Positions 1 through 8,770 of a DNA stretch of 64,000 bases are shown here, piece by piece (the stretch's first letter is position 1; each line of letters opens with the position of its first letter). The position numbers and the translations under genes are program-made. The stretch spans positions 372,001 to 436,000 of the forward strand of contig JADIYM010000001.1 in NCBI GenBank assembly GCA_016705245.1, given 5' to 3'. The stretch is from Blastocatellia bacterium (GTDB lineage Bacteria > Acidobacteriota > Blastocatellia > UBA7656 > JADIYM01). The notes under the pieces were generated by a model, which had not been told where the DNA came from, did not search any database, and saw only the letters and a program-made list of their open reading frames with translations.

Positions 1-2
1 GG

Positions 3-1031
3 CAGGCGATGCTCCGACAGCTGCCGCGTGTCCTTTCGCCGCGAAGCCTGGACGGCATCGCGGGCCGGTTCTTCGCCGACGCGCGACTCCGCCAGCTAGT
101 CGGCCGCTTCGCGACCTACAACGGCAGCACACCTTTTCGAGCTCCGGCGACGTTCGCCATCATCGCCCACGTCGAACACGCACTTGGCGCGTTTCATCCG
201 ATCGGCGGCATTCGGCGAATTGCCGAAGCAGAGCTCGCCCTCGCCAGGCGCCTCGGCGTCGACATCGTGACCGGGGCCCACGTCAGCGAAGTCATCCTGC
301 GCGACCGACGGGCCGTCGGAGTGCGACTCGCATCGAACGATGTCGTGGAGGCGGATGCGGTTCTTGTTAACGCCGACGCCACGACGGCGTGGGAGAGGCT
401 GTTGCCCGCCGATGCCGATCCATGGACGAGGCGGCGACTCGTCCGCGCCGAGCCGTCGACCTCGGCGCTCGTCATGGTTCTCGGATTGCGGCGCCCGGCG
501 CCTCACCTCGAGCATCACAACGTGGCGTTCTCGCCTGACTCGCGCGCCGAATTCGCCGACCTCTTCAAACGTCGCACAGCGGCGGACGCACCGACGGTGT
601 ACGTGTGCGCGTCGTCGCGGACCGATCCGTCGCAGGCGCCCGATGGCTGCGAGGCACTCTTCGTCATGGTGAACCTCCCGGCGATGTCCGGAGTCGAAGA
701 CCGCGACGCGCTCATCTCGCACCAGCGTGAGCGGATCTTCGAGCGGCTCGAACGGGCCGGTCTCGGCGTCGATGCGAGCGACATCGTGGTCGAGTCGTTC
801 GTCACTCCCGCCGACTTCGCGTCGCGCGACGGATCTCGCGACGGATCGCTCTACGGTCCGGCGTCAAACTCCCGACTCCACGCCTTCTGGCGGCAGCCGA
901 ACCGCTCGCGCCGCGTCCCGGGGCTCTTCTTTGCCGGCGGCGGCGCACATCCGGGCGGCGGCATGCCCCTCGTGACCCTGTCGGGCCGGATCGCAGCCGA
1001 CGAAATACGCCGGTACCTCGCGAGTCGCTGA
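3..1031 (+). CDS. Phytoene desaturase-like FAD oxidoreductase (CrtI/CrtN family), 5' end outside window
   Basis: About 343 C-terminal residues are present; the frame is open to the left edge, so the N-terminal Rossmann FAD motif lies outside. FHPIGGIRRIAEAE followed by a 'vtga.V..I' strand and a DAVLVNAD segment is the substrate/FAD core of the CrtI family of carotenoid desaturases. The C-terminal FFAGGGAHPGGGMPLV loop is the conserved FAD-contacting end of these enzymes. They desaturate or isomerise phytoene or related carotenoids at the membrane. Whether this copy is CrtI, CrtN, CrtD or a CrtO-like ketolase cannot be told without the N-terminus and neighbours. It converges on the minus-strand zinc-ribbon gene with only 2 nt between stop codons. 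Confidence 0.85.
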   Translation, partial: QAMLRQLPRVLSPRSLDGIAGRFFADARLRQLVGRFATYNGSTPFRAPATFAIIAHVEHALGAFHPIGGIRRIAEAELALARRLGVDIVTGAHVSEVILRDRRAVGVRLASNDVVEADAVLVNADATTAWERLLPADADPWTRRRLVRAEPSTSALVMVLGLRRPAPHLEHHNVAFSPDSRAEFADLFKRRTAADAPTVYVCASSRTDPSQAPDGCEALFVMVNLPAMSGVEDRDALISHQRERIFERLERAGLGVDASDIVVESFVTPADFASRDGSRDGSLYGPASNSRLHAFWRQPNRSRRVPGLFFAGGGAHPGGGMPLVTLSGRIAADEIRRYLASR

Positions 1032-1033
1032 GG

Positions 1034-1735
1034 CTACCGCGCGGCCGGATAATCGGCACGGTACGCCGCATCCACTTTCCCGAGCCAGACGTACGAGTCG
1101 TCGATCTTCGAGACGGTAATCCAGTTCGAGACGAGATACCCGGTCACGAGTGCTCCCAGGAACGAGGCGCCGGAGATCAGGGCGACGAAACCGGAGCCCA
1201 TCCGGACGGCGACGGGAATCAAGATGATTCCCGCGGCGAGCAGTCCCCACGCAACGAGCAGGAGCATTCGGCGTTGTTTGCGATGCTCGACACAGATCCC
1301 GAGGTCGAGCACGGCCTTCTTCTGCACGATGAGTGCGACGATCGCATAGACGAGCAGCCCCGCGAGAATCAGGAGGTAGATCGCTGGATGATGCCAGGCG
1401 AATTTTCGTCGTAAACGGTCGCCCCCTGCAGGCGCGTTGCACTTGACGCATCGGTCCGGCAACAGGGCGTTTCGATGCACCACCAGTGCGTCTCCGTCGC
1501 GCCAGATGCCAGCGAGTTGCGGGACCGGGACGTACGCGCCATACCCTGACGTACCAGCACCTCCATAGGCTGGCGGCACGTCATAGGCTGGCGCAGCCGA
1601 ATTCCATCCCTGAACGGTCGACATCGGCTGCCACGTTCCATCCGTTGCAGGTCCTGCGGAGTCGATCGAAATGCCACATCGCCGGCACGTTGTGTCGGTC
1701 GCAAAGTTGGCCAGGCCGCAGGACAGGCATTTCAC
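1034..1735 (-). CDS. Zinc-ribbon membrane protein, unknown function
   Basis: A 233-residue protein with a GTG start. It opens with a zinc ribbon (CLSCG, then CRRCG about 14 residues later), a Pro/Gly/Tyr-rich spacer, a second Cys pair (CVKC) and three hydrophobic segments (around YLLILAGLLVYAIVALIV, LLLVAWGLLAAGIILIPVAV and ISGASFLGALVTGYLV). The GTG overlaps the stop of the upstream Clp-like gene (GTGA), so the two are probably translationally coupled and expressed together. The layout suggests a cytoplasmic ribbon tethered to the inner membrane. I do not recognise a specific family. Confidence 0.75.
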   Translation of the reverse strand: MKCLSCGLANFATDTTCRRCGISIDSAGPATDGTWQPMSTVQGWNSAAPAYDVPPAYGGAGTSGYGAYVPVPQLAGIWRDGDALVVHRNALLPDRCVKCNAPAGGDRLRRKFAWHHPAIYLLILAGLLVYAIVALIVQKKAVLDLGICVEHRKQRRMLLLVAWGLLAAGIILIPVAVRMGSGFVALISGASFLGALVTGYLVSNWITVSKIDDSYVWLGKVDAAYRADYPAAR

Positions 1736-3066
1736 TTTGCGTCGCCTCCCACGATCGATCCCGGCAGGGCATCCGCAAGCATCGGTCCCAGCGGACCTTC
1801 GACTATTCGCAACGCATCACCGCGCCGCAGCGCGCCAGACGCGAGTGCGTCGCGCAGCGGCTGCACGACCGAATGCTCGACTGCACGGCGCATCGCACAG
1901 GGTCCCTCGCCGGGCCGTATTCCGATCTCGGCGAGCGCATCGACGGCATCCGGCTGGACCGTGACGTCGATGCCGTCGCGCACTCGCGCCGACTTTGCCG
2001 CTGCGTCGAGCCACTCCGCAGCTATCTCGCGAATGTCGGCGACGGCGAGCTGCTGAAAGAGCACGATTCGGTCGACCGCGGAAACGAGGTCTTCGCCGAC
2101 CTCGGCGACCAGACGGCGCCGCACGTCGCCGGGTGACATCGATCCCCCGGCGTCGCAGCTCACACGCGTGCCGATCGCGACGATGGCATCCTCGAGTGAG
2201 ACCGAAGCGCCGGACTCGCGGTGAATGCACCCGTCGACCAGCATCGAAGCGACGATTGCTCGCTCCTCCGGGCGCATCGCCTCGATGTCGGCTACGTAGA
2301 CAACGGATCTCGGCATCGCCGCCAGCTCCGCCGCCAGGTCGTTGACCCACGTCGGACTTCCGGCGCGTGCGCGAACGAGCCTTCGCGGATCGCCGTGGAG
2401 ATGGGCGGCAAGCGCCCTCGCCACCGAGCTTCGTCCGACGTCGCCAGCCCCGACGAAAAGCAGTGCCGCGCGAGTCCGGTTTTTGCGCTTCGCACTCGCA
2501 AGCGCCGGCGCCACCACGCTCGCAACCGTGGCGACGGCGTGATCCTGTCCGACGACGCGCCGTCGGAGCGCCGCCTCGAGCTCGGCAACCTCGAGGCGCA
2601 TGGTTCGTCGCGTCGTGGACCTGCCACCAACCAAGGCGGTCCGGCCACGCTGCAATGTGCGCCCGGGCGCGAGCGCGCGCAGCAGGAGACCAGGGTCGAT
2701 GCCTTCGATTCGCAGAGCATTCGAGATCCCGGCGTCGATAGGATCCAGCAACGCGCACGCGATCGCCGATGCCGGGGACCGCGTTCCGCCGCGCTCGGCG
2801 CGCTCGAGGACACGTTCGGCGCGGCGCGACACGCGGAGCGGCCCCCCGGCGGTCGGACGAACCGTTCGGCGCGCATAGCCGCGAAGATGCCGTCGCAGCC
2901 GGACCGGGTCGATCCCGCACGCGGCGACCGCCTGGTCGACGACCCCGTCACCGAGGCGCAGTACGCCGATCAGGACGTGCAGTGGCTCGACGGCCTCGGA
3001 TCCGGCACTCGTCGCCTCGGCAATTGCGAGATCGAGAGCGTGTCGGATGTCGTCACCGTCGGGCAT
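1732..3066 (-). CDS. Clp-like protein with Clp-N repeats and a degenerate AAA+ domain
   Basis: A 444-residue protein. Residues about 1-140 resemble the double Clp-N repeat of ClpA/ClpC (LHVLIGVLRLGDGVVDQA). Residues about 165-440 resemble one AAA+ module of the second Clp type. The nucleotide-binding motifs have drifted: the Walker A position reads GAGDVGRSS (Lys replaced by Arg) and the Walker B position reads VVYVADIEAM instead of an LLDEIE-type motif. The first AAA module of a normal ClpA/C is absent. I infer an adaptor or pseudo-ATPase rather than an unfoldase. It lies 98 nt downstream of citrate synthase on the same strand and overlaps the zinc-ribbon gene. Confidence 0.75.
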   Translation of the reverse strand: MPDGDDIRHALDLAIAEATSAGSEAVEPLHVLIGVLRLGDGVVDQAVAACGIDPVRLRRHLRGYARRTVRPTAGGPLRVSRRAERVLERAERGGTRSPASAIACALLDPIDAGISNALRIEGIDPGLLLRALAPGRTLQRGRTALVGGRSTTRRTMRLEVAELEAALRRRVVGQDHAVATVASVVAPALASAKRKNRTRAALLFVGAGDVGRSSVARALAAHLHGDPRRLVRARAGSPTWVNDLAAELAAMPRSVVYVADIEAMRPEERAIVASMLVDGCIHRESGASVSLEDAIVAIGTRVSCDAGGSMSPGDVRRRLVAEVGEDLVSAVDRIVLFQQLAVADIREIAAEWLDAAAKSARVRDGIDVTVQPDAVDALAEIGIRPGEGPCAMRRAVEHSVVQPLRDALASGALRRGDALRIVEGPLGPMLADALPGSIVGGDAK

Positions 3067-3164
3067 GGGGCGGCCTCGAGAGACGAGTCGGGCGCATCGG
3101 TGTGTGCATCAGCGATGCGCCCCCGTCAAGGAATGGTCCGGCGCCGAACGCGCCGCTCCGCTGC

Positions 3165-4454
3165 CTAGTCTCGATGTTCGATCGCGACGTAGTCCCGCGA
3201 ATCGTAACCCGTGTAGATCTGCCGCGGGCGCGCGATCTTCTGTTCGGAGTCCTGCACCATTTCGTTCCACTGCGCCAGCCAGCCGATCGTGCGCGGAATG
3301 GCGAACAGCACCGGGAACATGTCGACCGGGAATCCCATCGACTGATAAATGAGCCCGGAGTAGAAGTCGACGTTCGGATAGAGCTTCCGAGACACGAAGT
3401 AATCCTCGTGGAGCGCGACCTTCTCGAGCTCGAGCGCGATGTCGAGAAGCGGGTTGCGTCCCTTCACCTCGAAGACCTGGTACGCCGTGTCCCTGACAAG
3501 TTTGGCGCGCGGGTCGTAGTTCTTGTAGACGCGGTGGCCGAAGCCCATGAGCTTCTTCTCGCCCGTCTTCACCTTGGCAATGTAGTCCGGAATGCCGGCC
3601 GGCGATCCGATCTCGGCAAGCATGCGCAGGACCTGCTCGTTGGCGCCTCCGTGCAGCGGACCGTAGAGCGCGGCGATCGCCGCCGCCATCGCCGAGTACG
3701 GATCGACCTGCGAACTGCCGACGCTGCGCATCGCGTTGGTCGAGCAGTTCTGCTCGTGATCGGCATGCAGGATGAAGAGGACGTCGAGCGCGCGTTCAAG
3801 CACCGGATCTGGCGAGTGCTTCAGCTCCGACATCTTGAACATCATGTTGAGGAAATTGCCGGAGTAGCTGAGGTCGTTGTCGGGGTAGACGTACGGGTAT
3901 CCCTTGGTGTGGCGATACGTGAACGCGGCAAGCGTAGGGACCTTCGCGACGAGCCGGTAGATCTGCTTGAGACGGTTGGCTTCGTTTCCGATGTTGCGAG
4001 CGTCCGGATAGAACGTCGACAGCGACGCGATCGACGAACAGAGCATGCCCATCGGATGGGCGTCATGATGGAACGCGTCGATCTGGGTCTTCAGGTTCTC
4101 GTGAACCATCGTGTGGTTCGTGATCCAGAAGCTCCACTCCTTGAGCTGCGATGCCGTGGGGAGTTCACCGTGAAGGATGAGATAGGCGACTTCGAGGTAA
4201 CTCGCCTTTTCTGCAAGCTGCTCGATCGGATATCCACGATAGCGAAGGATGCCAGCATCGCCGTCGATGAAGGTGATGCTGCTCCGGCAGGATGCCGTGT
4301 TCGTGAAGGCCGGGTCGTAGGTCATCAACCCGAAGTCCGTGTCCTCGACCTTGATCTTGCGAAGATCGATTGCGCGGATAGTGCCTTCGTTGATCGGCAC
4401 CTCGTAGGACTTTCCCGTTCGATTGTCCGTAATCGTGAGGGTATCGTTCGCCAT
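3165..4454 (-). CDS. gltA: Citrate synthase
   Basis: A 429-residue hexameric-type citrate synthase that condenses oxaloacetate and acetyl-CoA in the TCA cycle. Catalytic landmarks are visible: HGGANEQ near residue 270, GFGHRVYKNYDPRA and NVDFYSGLIY. The N-terminal beta-domain (TYDPAFTNTASCRSSI) is typical of the E. coli-like long form, many of which are NADH-inhibited. I chose the ATG at 4454 because AAGGAG lies six bases upstream; a longer open frame reaches 4547 but lacks such a site. A promoter-like pair lies at 4500-4527. Confidence 0.96.
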   Translation of the reverse strand: MANDTLTITDNRTGKSYEVPINEGTIRAIDLRKIKVEDTDFGLMTYDPAFTNTASCRSSITFIDGDAGILRYRGYPIEQLAEKASYLEVAYLILHGELPTASQLKEWSFWITNHTMVHENLKTQIDAFHHDAHPMGMLCSSIASLSTFYPDARNIGNEANRLKQIYRLVAKVPTLAAFTYRHTKGYPYVYPDNDLSYSGNFLNMMFKMSELKHSPDPVLERALDVLFILHADHEQNCSTNAMRSVGSSQVDPYSAMAAAIAALYGPLHGGANEQVLRMLAEIGSPAGIPDYIAKVKTGEKKLMGFGHRVYKNYDPRAKLVRDTAYQVFEVKGRNPLLDIALELEKVALHEDYFVSRKLYPNVDFYSGLIYQSMGFPVDMFPVLFAIPRTIGWLAQWNEMVQDSEQKIARPRQIYTGYDSRDYVAIEHRD

Positions 4455-4499
4455 CGACTGCTCCTTTACCGGCAGTGGGGTCTGAATCGGGACTGCGAG

Positions 4500-4527
4500 C
4501 ATATACCGGAGGCCATCCGGCCGGCAA
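4500..4527 (-). promoter_or_regulatory. Candidate sigma70-type promoter of gltA
   Basis: On the minus strand TTGCCG (4527-4522) and TATATG (4505-4500) are separated by 16 bases, about 45 nt before the gltA start. Each hexamer matches four of six consensus bases. Sequence pattern only. Confidence 0.4.
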
Positions 4528-4601
4528 CGCATGGTCCGGAAGGGCAATCCGAAGCAGCAAATGGCTTTGCGAGGACGATTCCGCGGGCGATACTTGCGCG
4601 C

Positions 4602-5168
4602 GTGTCAACGGTTTCGAGCGCGCAACTTCAACAGTTTCTCGGTGAGCTCGAGGACTCGTCCAGGCGCCTTTCGACACTCGTCGCATCCCTGTCGCCGGAA
4701 CAGGCGACGGCCCGGCCGGAAGGCGCCGCGTGGGGAGTTGCCGACAACCTCGCCCACCTGAGCCTCACGACGGAAGCTTTCCTGCCGTTGCTCGACGCTG
4801 CTTCAACTGAAGGTCGGGAACACGGAATGACCGGCTTCGGGCCATTCGGGATGGGTTTCCTGGCTCGCGCGCTTCTCTGGTTCGTTGATCCGTCGTCGAA
4901 TGTCCCGGTGAAGGTGAAGACCCAGAAGGCGTTCGAGCCGGTCGGCACGGGATCGGTCAATGACGAGCTCGGCCGTTTTCTGGAGCTTCAGGAGCGGTTG
5001 GCCAAGGCGGTCGTGGCTTTCGACGGACTGGCGATCGACAAGCTCAAGGTCGCGTCGCCGTTCGAGGCACGACTGAAGTACCCGGTTGTCGGCGCGATCG
5101 CGATCATCGCCGCGCACCAGCGTCGCCACATCCTGCAAGCGGAGCGAGCCGCCGCGGCAGTGGTGTGA
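4602..5168 (+). CDS. DinB-family protein
   Basis: A 188-residue alpha-helical protein of the DinB/YfiT four-helix-bundle family. It contains GVADNLAHLSLTTEAFLP (first metal-ligand His) and AIAIIAAHQRRHILQAE (the two C-terminal His ligands). Family members are metal-binding, sometimes thiol S-transferases; the role here is unknown. No in-frame ATG exists near the homology start, so GTG at 4602 is the likely start; no clear ribosome site precedes it. The gene is divergent from gltA and followed by an intergenic inverted repeat. Confidence 0.8.
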   Translation: MSTVSSAQLQQFLGELEDSSRRLSTLVASLSPEQATARPEGAAWGVADNLAHLSLTTEAFLPLLDAASTEGREHGMTGFGPFGMGFLARALLWFVDPSSNVPVKVKTQKAFEPVGTGSVNDELGRFLELQERLAKAVVAFDGLAIDKLKVASPFEARLKYPVVGAIAIIAAHQRRHILQAERAAAAVV

Positions 5169-5175
5169 GAACGCC

Positions 5176-5256
5176 TTCACGGTGCCTCTGTGCCTTCGTG
5201 CCTCTGTGTGCGAAGCTCCTGTCTGTTGCATGAGTGCTGCGCACGCAGAGACCGTA
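5176..5256. repeat. Intergenic inverted repeat, family A (copy 1)
   Basis: The left arm contains CTCTGTGTGCGAAGCTC and the right arm GCGCACGCAGAGAC. It is imperfect but clearly the same family as the copies at 8.66, 12.25, 15.42, 20.38 and 49.87 kb. It sits between the DinB stop and the kinase gene. Confidence 0.7.
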
Positions 5257-5366
5257 GAGTAGGAGAGATCGGTCATCCGTGAGCCGAGTAGACAACTTCA
5301 TGCCGAGCTGAAATACTGGCCGAAGGTAGTCCGATAGTCGCTTCTCGTCGCTTGGAGGAAGGCACG

Positions 5367-8300
5367 ATGACGCCGGAGCGTCACCAGCGCGTCAAACAGA
5401 TCTTCCTTCAAGCATGCGAGCTCCCGCTCGATGCGCGACCCGCGTTCATGGACGAGACCTGCGGTGAGGACACTGAGCTCCGGGCCATGGTTGACTCTCT
5501 TCTGTGTGACGTCACCGTAGTTTCCCCCTCGGGCTCGGACTCCACACAAGTGACGGCTCCGCGCTGGTTTGAACGTAGAGATCGGCTCGTGCCGGGAGTG
5601 GTCGTCGACAACAGGTACCGGGTCGAGGCAGCGCTCGGTGCGGGGAGCATGGGAGAGGTCTACCGGGCTCGACAGCTTGCCCTCGACCGGCTTGTCGCGA
5701 TCAAGGTCCTGCCCCCAATCCCGCACGCCCAGGCCGGAAGGCGATTCGAGCTCGAGGCGCGCGCCATTGCACGACTTCGGCACCCGAACGTCGTGACGGT
5801 GCACGACTTTGGTCATGCACCGGGCGTGGGCGCCTATCTCGTCATGGAGTACGTCGACGGCCGGTCGCTCCGCGCCGAGTTGAAGCAGCGAGGAGTGCTC
5901 GCGATCGCCGAGGCACTATCGCTGATGCAGCAGGTCTGCGACGGCGTCGAGGCTGCGCACAAGTCCGGTGTTATCCACCGTGACCTCAAGCCTGAGAACA
6001 TACTTCTGGAGGGCATCCCCGAGAAGACGTCCGCCAAGGTCGCGGACTTCGGGATTGCAAAGCTCGTCGAGAGTCCCGATGCTGGCGCCGAGTCCCTGAC
6101 GATTGCGGGTGCAGTCCTGGGGACGCCACATTACATGTCCCCGGAGCAGTGCCGCGGAGAGGAGCTGGATGTGCGCTCGGACGTGTACGCCCTTGGCTGC
6201 GTTCTCTATGAGTTGCTCTCGGGCCGTCCCCCGTTCTCGGCCGAGTCCCACCTGGCATTGCTACAGAAGCACCAGACCGCGCAACCCTTGCCGCTCCGTG
6301 TGTTGCGCCCCGAAGTTCCCGACGAACTCGAGCGCGTCATCGCACGGGCACTGGCCAAGCTGCCCGAGCGTCGGTGGCAGTCGGCATCCGAGTTCGGCCT
6401 CGCACTCCAAGGCGTCGTGCGACATGTTGCCAATCCTGAAGCCGCGCTATTCGACGCTTCGGACTCGGGCCTTACAACGATTGTGGAAATCGGACCGCAA
6501 GAGGTTTCCGGCAAGGCCCGTGTCACGGTGAACCAGGCGAGCGCAACCAGTCCGCCCGACAATCTGCCGCGGCCGGTGACGCGTTGCATAGGCCGCGAGC
6601 GTGAGCTTTCTGAGCTGACGGTGCTTCTTCTGGACGACGACATGCGGCTTGTGACGATTGTCGGCCCGGGAGGAATCGGCAAGACGCGCCTCGCAGTGGA
6701 GGTCGCAGCTGCGCTGGTCCCGCAATTCCCCGACGGCGTCTTCGAAGTCGACCTGTCGCCGCTTGTTGACCCGTCGCAGCTCGCGCAGCACATCGCGCAC
6801 GTATTCGGCGTCGCGGAATCGGCGGAACACCCGGTGGCCTACGGCCTCGCGCGCTATCTGGCCGAGAAGCGGATGCTGCTTGTGCTCGACAACTTCGAGC
6901 ACCTTCTCTCAGATGCCCCATTCGTGGCTCACCTTCTGTCGCACACTGCATGGCTGACCGTGCTTGCGACAAGCCAGTCGCCTCTTCGCCTCCGGGGCGA
7001 GCGCGAATATGCGCTCGACGCACTCGGTGTCCCGGCTCCCGCGAGCAGGATGTCGCTCGACGACCTGAGTCGCGCGCCCTCGGTCGCGCTCTTTCTCGAG
7101 CGCGCGCGATCCGTCAAGCCGGCCTTTGCTCTCACGGAGGAGAACGCGGAAACGGTCATCGAGATATGCCGCCAACTCGACGGGCTGCCGCTTGCAATCG
7201 AACTCGCCGCGGCACGGGTGAAGCTGCTCGCGCCATCCGCCCTGCTCGAACGGCTCTCGAATGCCTTGACCCTGCTGACAGGCGGAGCGCGCGACCTGCC
7301 AGAGCGGCAGCAGACGATGCGGGCCGCGGTGCGATGGAGCTACGACATGCTCGACGATGCAGATCGGGCGCTGCTGCGCCGGGTTTCCGTCTTCGTTGGC
7401 GGATGCACGCTCCAGGCCTGCGAAGCTGTCTGCGGTGGCGAGGACGTGGACGTGCTCGAGGGCGTGGCCTCCCTCGTCAATAAAAGCCTCCTGGTCCAAC
7501 GAGACCGGGACGGCGAAGCGCGGTTCCGGACGCTCGAAGTCGTACGCCAATTCGCGCTCGAGCAGTTGGAAGTCGGTGGCGAGGGCGAATCGGCGCGATT
7601 GCTTCACGCGCGCCACTTTCTGAACCTGGCCCTCGAGGCGGAGCCGAAACTGGTAGACCATGACGCGTTCGCGATCGCGATGCTCGAGCGCGAGCACGAG
7701 AACCTCACGTCGGCGCTCGGTCATCTGCTCGAGCAAGACGCCCCCGCGGGCGCGAGGATGGTCGTGGCGCTCTGGCGCTACTGGTACTTCCGGAGCCTCT
7801 TCTCGGAAGGGTTGAGTTGGGCAAGGCGCGCGCTCGCCGCCGAAGAGGCGGAGCCGCTCGAGCGTGCCTGGCTGCTGGCGGTGATCGGCGGCTTCGAGAG
7901 CCTCCTCGGGGAGCACACTGTGGCCGGCGAGCACCTCGATATGGCCGTAGCTGCCAGCCGGGTTCTCGCGGACAGGCGCGTGCTGACCCTCGCGCTCATC
8001 AACGCGGGAGTCAATTGCCTCAAACAGACCGGGATGCTCGCGCGAGCGCGCGCTTGCTTCGAAGAAGCGCTGTCGATCGTGCGCGCACTTGGGCAGGAAA
8101 ACCTCGCCGGCACCGTTCTCATCAACCTGGCGGCCGTCGCCGATGCAGAAGGCGACCGCGCACGAGTGCGGGCCTATACGGAAGAGGCGCTCGGTCTCCG
8201 CTTGTTCGATCACAACAGGGCCGCGTGCTTGATGAACCTCGGCGACATCTTCGTGGAGGAGGGCGCCTTTGCCGACGCGAGACGATGCCTGAGGGAGGGG

Positions 8301-8591
8301 CTCGTACTCGCCGCACGGTACGGCGACAGGGCGCGCGCCGCCTTCGCGCTCGAAAGCCTCGCGGTCATCGCGCTGAGGGAGGGGACCCCGGCCCATGCGG
8401 CATTGCTATCGGGTGCCGTAGATGCGCTCTACGAGGCAACTGGGGGCGTGCGGACGTACACGAGTGACGAGCCCTGGGAACGCACGCTCGCGATGGTGAG
8501 GACGGCGCTCGAGCCGGAAGACTTCGAACTGGAATGGACGCGCGGCCGGGCCATGAGCTTCGAGGAAGCAGTCGCGGCAGCACTCGGCTAG
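5367..8591 (+). CDS. Ser/Thr protein kinase fused to NB-ARC-like ATPase and TPR domains
   Basis: A 1074-residue cytoplasmic signalling protein. A short leader (MTPERHQRVKQIF) precedes a PknB-type kinase with a glycine loop GAGSMGEV (near 91), VAIKVL, HRDLKPEN (near 205), DFGIAKL and GTPHYMSPEQ, so the kinase looks active. A STAND/NB-ARC ATPase follows with Walker A GPGGIGKT (near 433), LLVLDNFEH and GLPLAIELAAARVKLLA. TPR-like helices fill residues about 800-1050. It ends with SFEEAVAAALG, a segment that in LAL/AfsR-like regulators usually leads into a DNA-binding domain, which is missing here. The ATG at 5367 has GGAGGAAGG just upstream. No transmembrane helix is seen. Targets are unknown. 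Confidence 0.93.
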   Translation: MTPERHQRVKQIFLQACELPLDARPAFMDETCGEDTELRAMVDSLLCDVTVVSPSGSDSTQVTAPRWFERRDRLVPGVVVDNRYRVEAALGAGSMGEVYRARQLALDRLVAIKVLPPIPHAQAGRRFELEARAIARLRHPNVVTVHDFGHAPGVGAYLVMEYVDGRSLRAELKQRGVLAIAEALSLMQQVCDGVEAAHKSGVIHRDLKPENILLEGIPEKTSAKVADFGIAKLVESPDAGAESLTIAGAVLGTPHYMSPEQCRGEELDVRSDVYALGCVLYELLSGRPPFSAESHLALLQKHQTAQPLPLRVLRPEVPDELERVIARALAKLPERRWQSASEFGLALQGVVRHVANPEAALFDASDSGLTTIVEIGPQEVSGKARVTVNQASATSPPDNLPRPVTRCIGRERELSELTVLLLDDDMRLVTIVGPGGIGKTRLAVEVAAALVPQFPDGVFEVDLSPLVDPSQLAQHIAHVFGVAESAEHPVAYGLARYLAEKRMLLVLDNFEHLLSDAPFVAHLLSHTAWLTVLATSQSPLRLRGEREYALDALGVPAPASRMSLDDLSRAPSVALFLERARSVKPAFALTEENAETVIEICRQLDGLPLAIELAAARVKLLAPSALLERLSNALTLLTGGARDLPERQQTMRAAVRWSYDMLDDADRALLRRVSVFVGGCTLQACEAVCGGEDVDVLEGVASLVNKSLLVQRDRDGEARFRTLEVVRQFALEQLEVGGEGESARLLHARHFLNLALEAEPKLVDHDAFAIAMLEREHENLTSALGHLLEQDAPAGARMVVALWRYWYFRSLFSEGLSWARRALAAEEAEPLERAWLLAVIGGFESLLGEHTVAGEHLDMAVAASRVLADRRVLTLALINAGVNCLKQTGMLARARACFEEALSIVRALGQENLAGTVLINLAAVADAEGDRARVRAYTEEALGLRLFDHNRAACLMNLGDIFVEEGAFADARRCLREGLVLAARYGDRARAAFALESLAVIALREGTPAHAALLSGAVDALYEATGGVRTYTSDEPWERTLAMVRTALEPEDFELEWTRGRAMSFEEAVAAALG

Positions 8592-8657
8592 CAGGCTTCG
8601 ATAAGACAGCCGCGGCCAAGTCCTCTTTCACCCCGGAAGGCTCTGCGGTTGAGATCT

Positions 8658-8762
8658 CACTCTCCGAGCCTCCGAGACTCTGTGTCTCTGCGTGCGAAGC
8701 TCTTCTGAATCCTTGAGAGCTTCGCGCACAGAGGCGCAGAGGCCCCGAGACACGGAGGTGTC
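8658..8762. repeat. Intergenic inverted repeat, family A (copy 2)
   Basis: The left arm includes TCTCTGCGTGCGAAGCTCTT and the right arm AGAGCTTCGCGCACAGAGG, followed by CCGAGACACGGAGG. It lies between the convergent kinase and nadB genes, so it could act as a bidirectional terminator, though no T-run is present. Confidence 0.75.
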
Positions 8763-8770
8763 ACGGCATA

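Noticed and set aside
2769..4601. A very long plus-strand open frame through the Clp-like and citrate synthase genes
   Set aside because: It is antisense to well-supported genes and is Arg/Pro/His-rich with no family likeness; only its last part (from 4602) is a real DinB gene.
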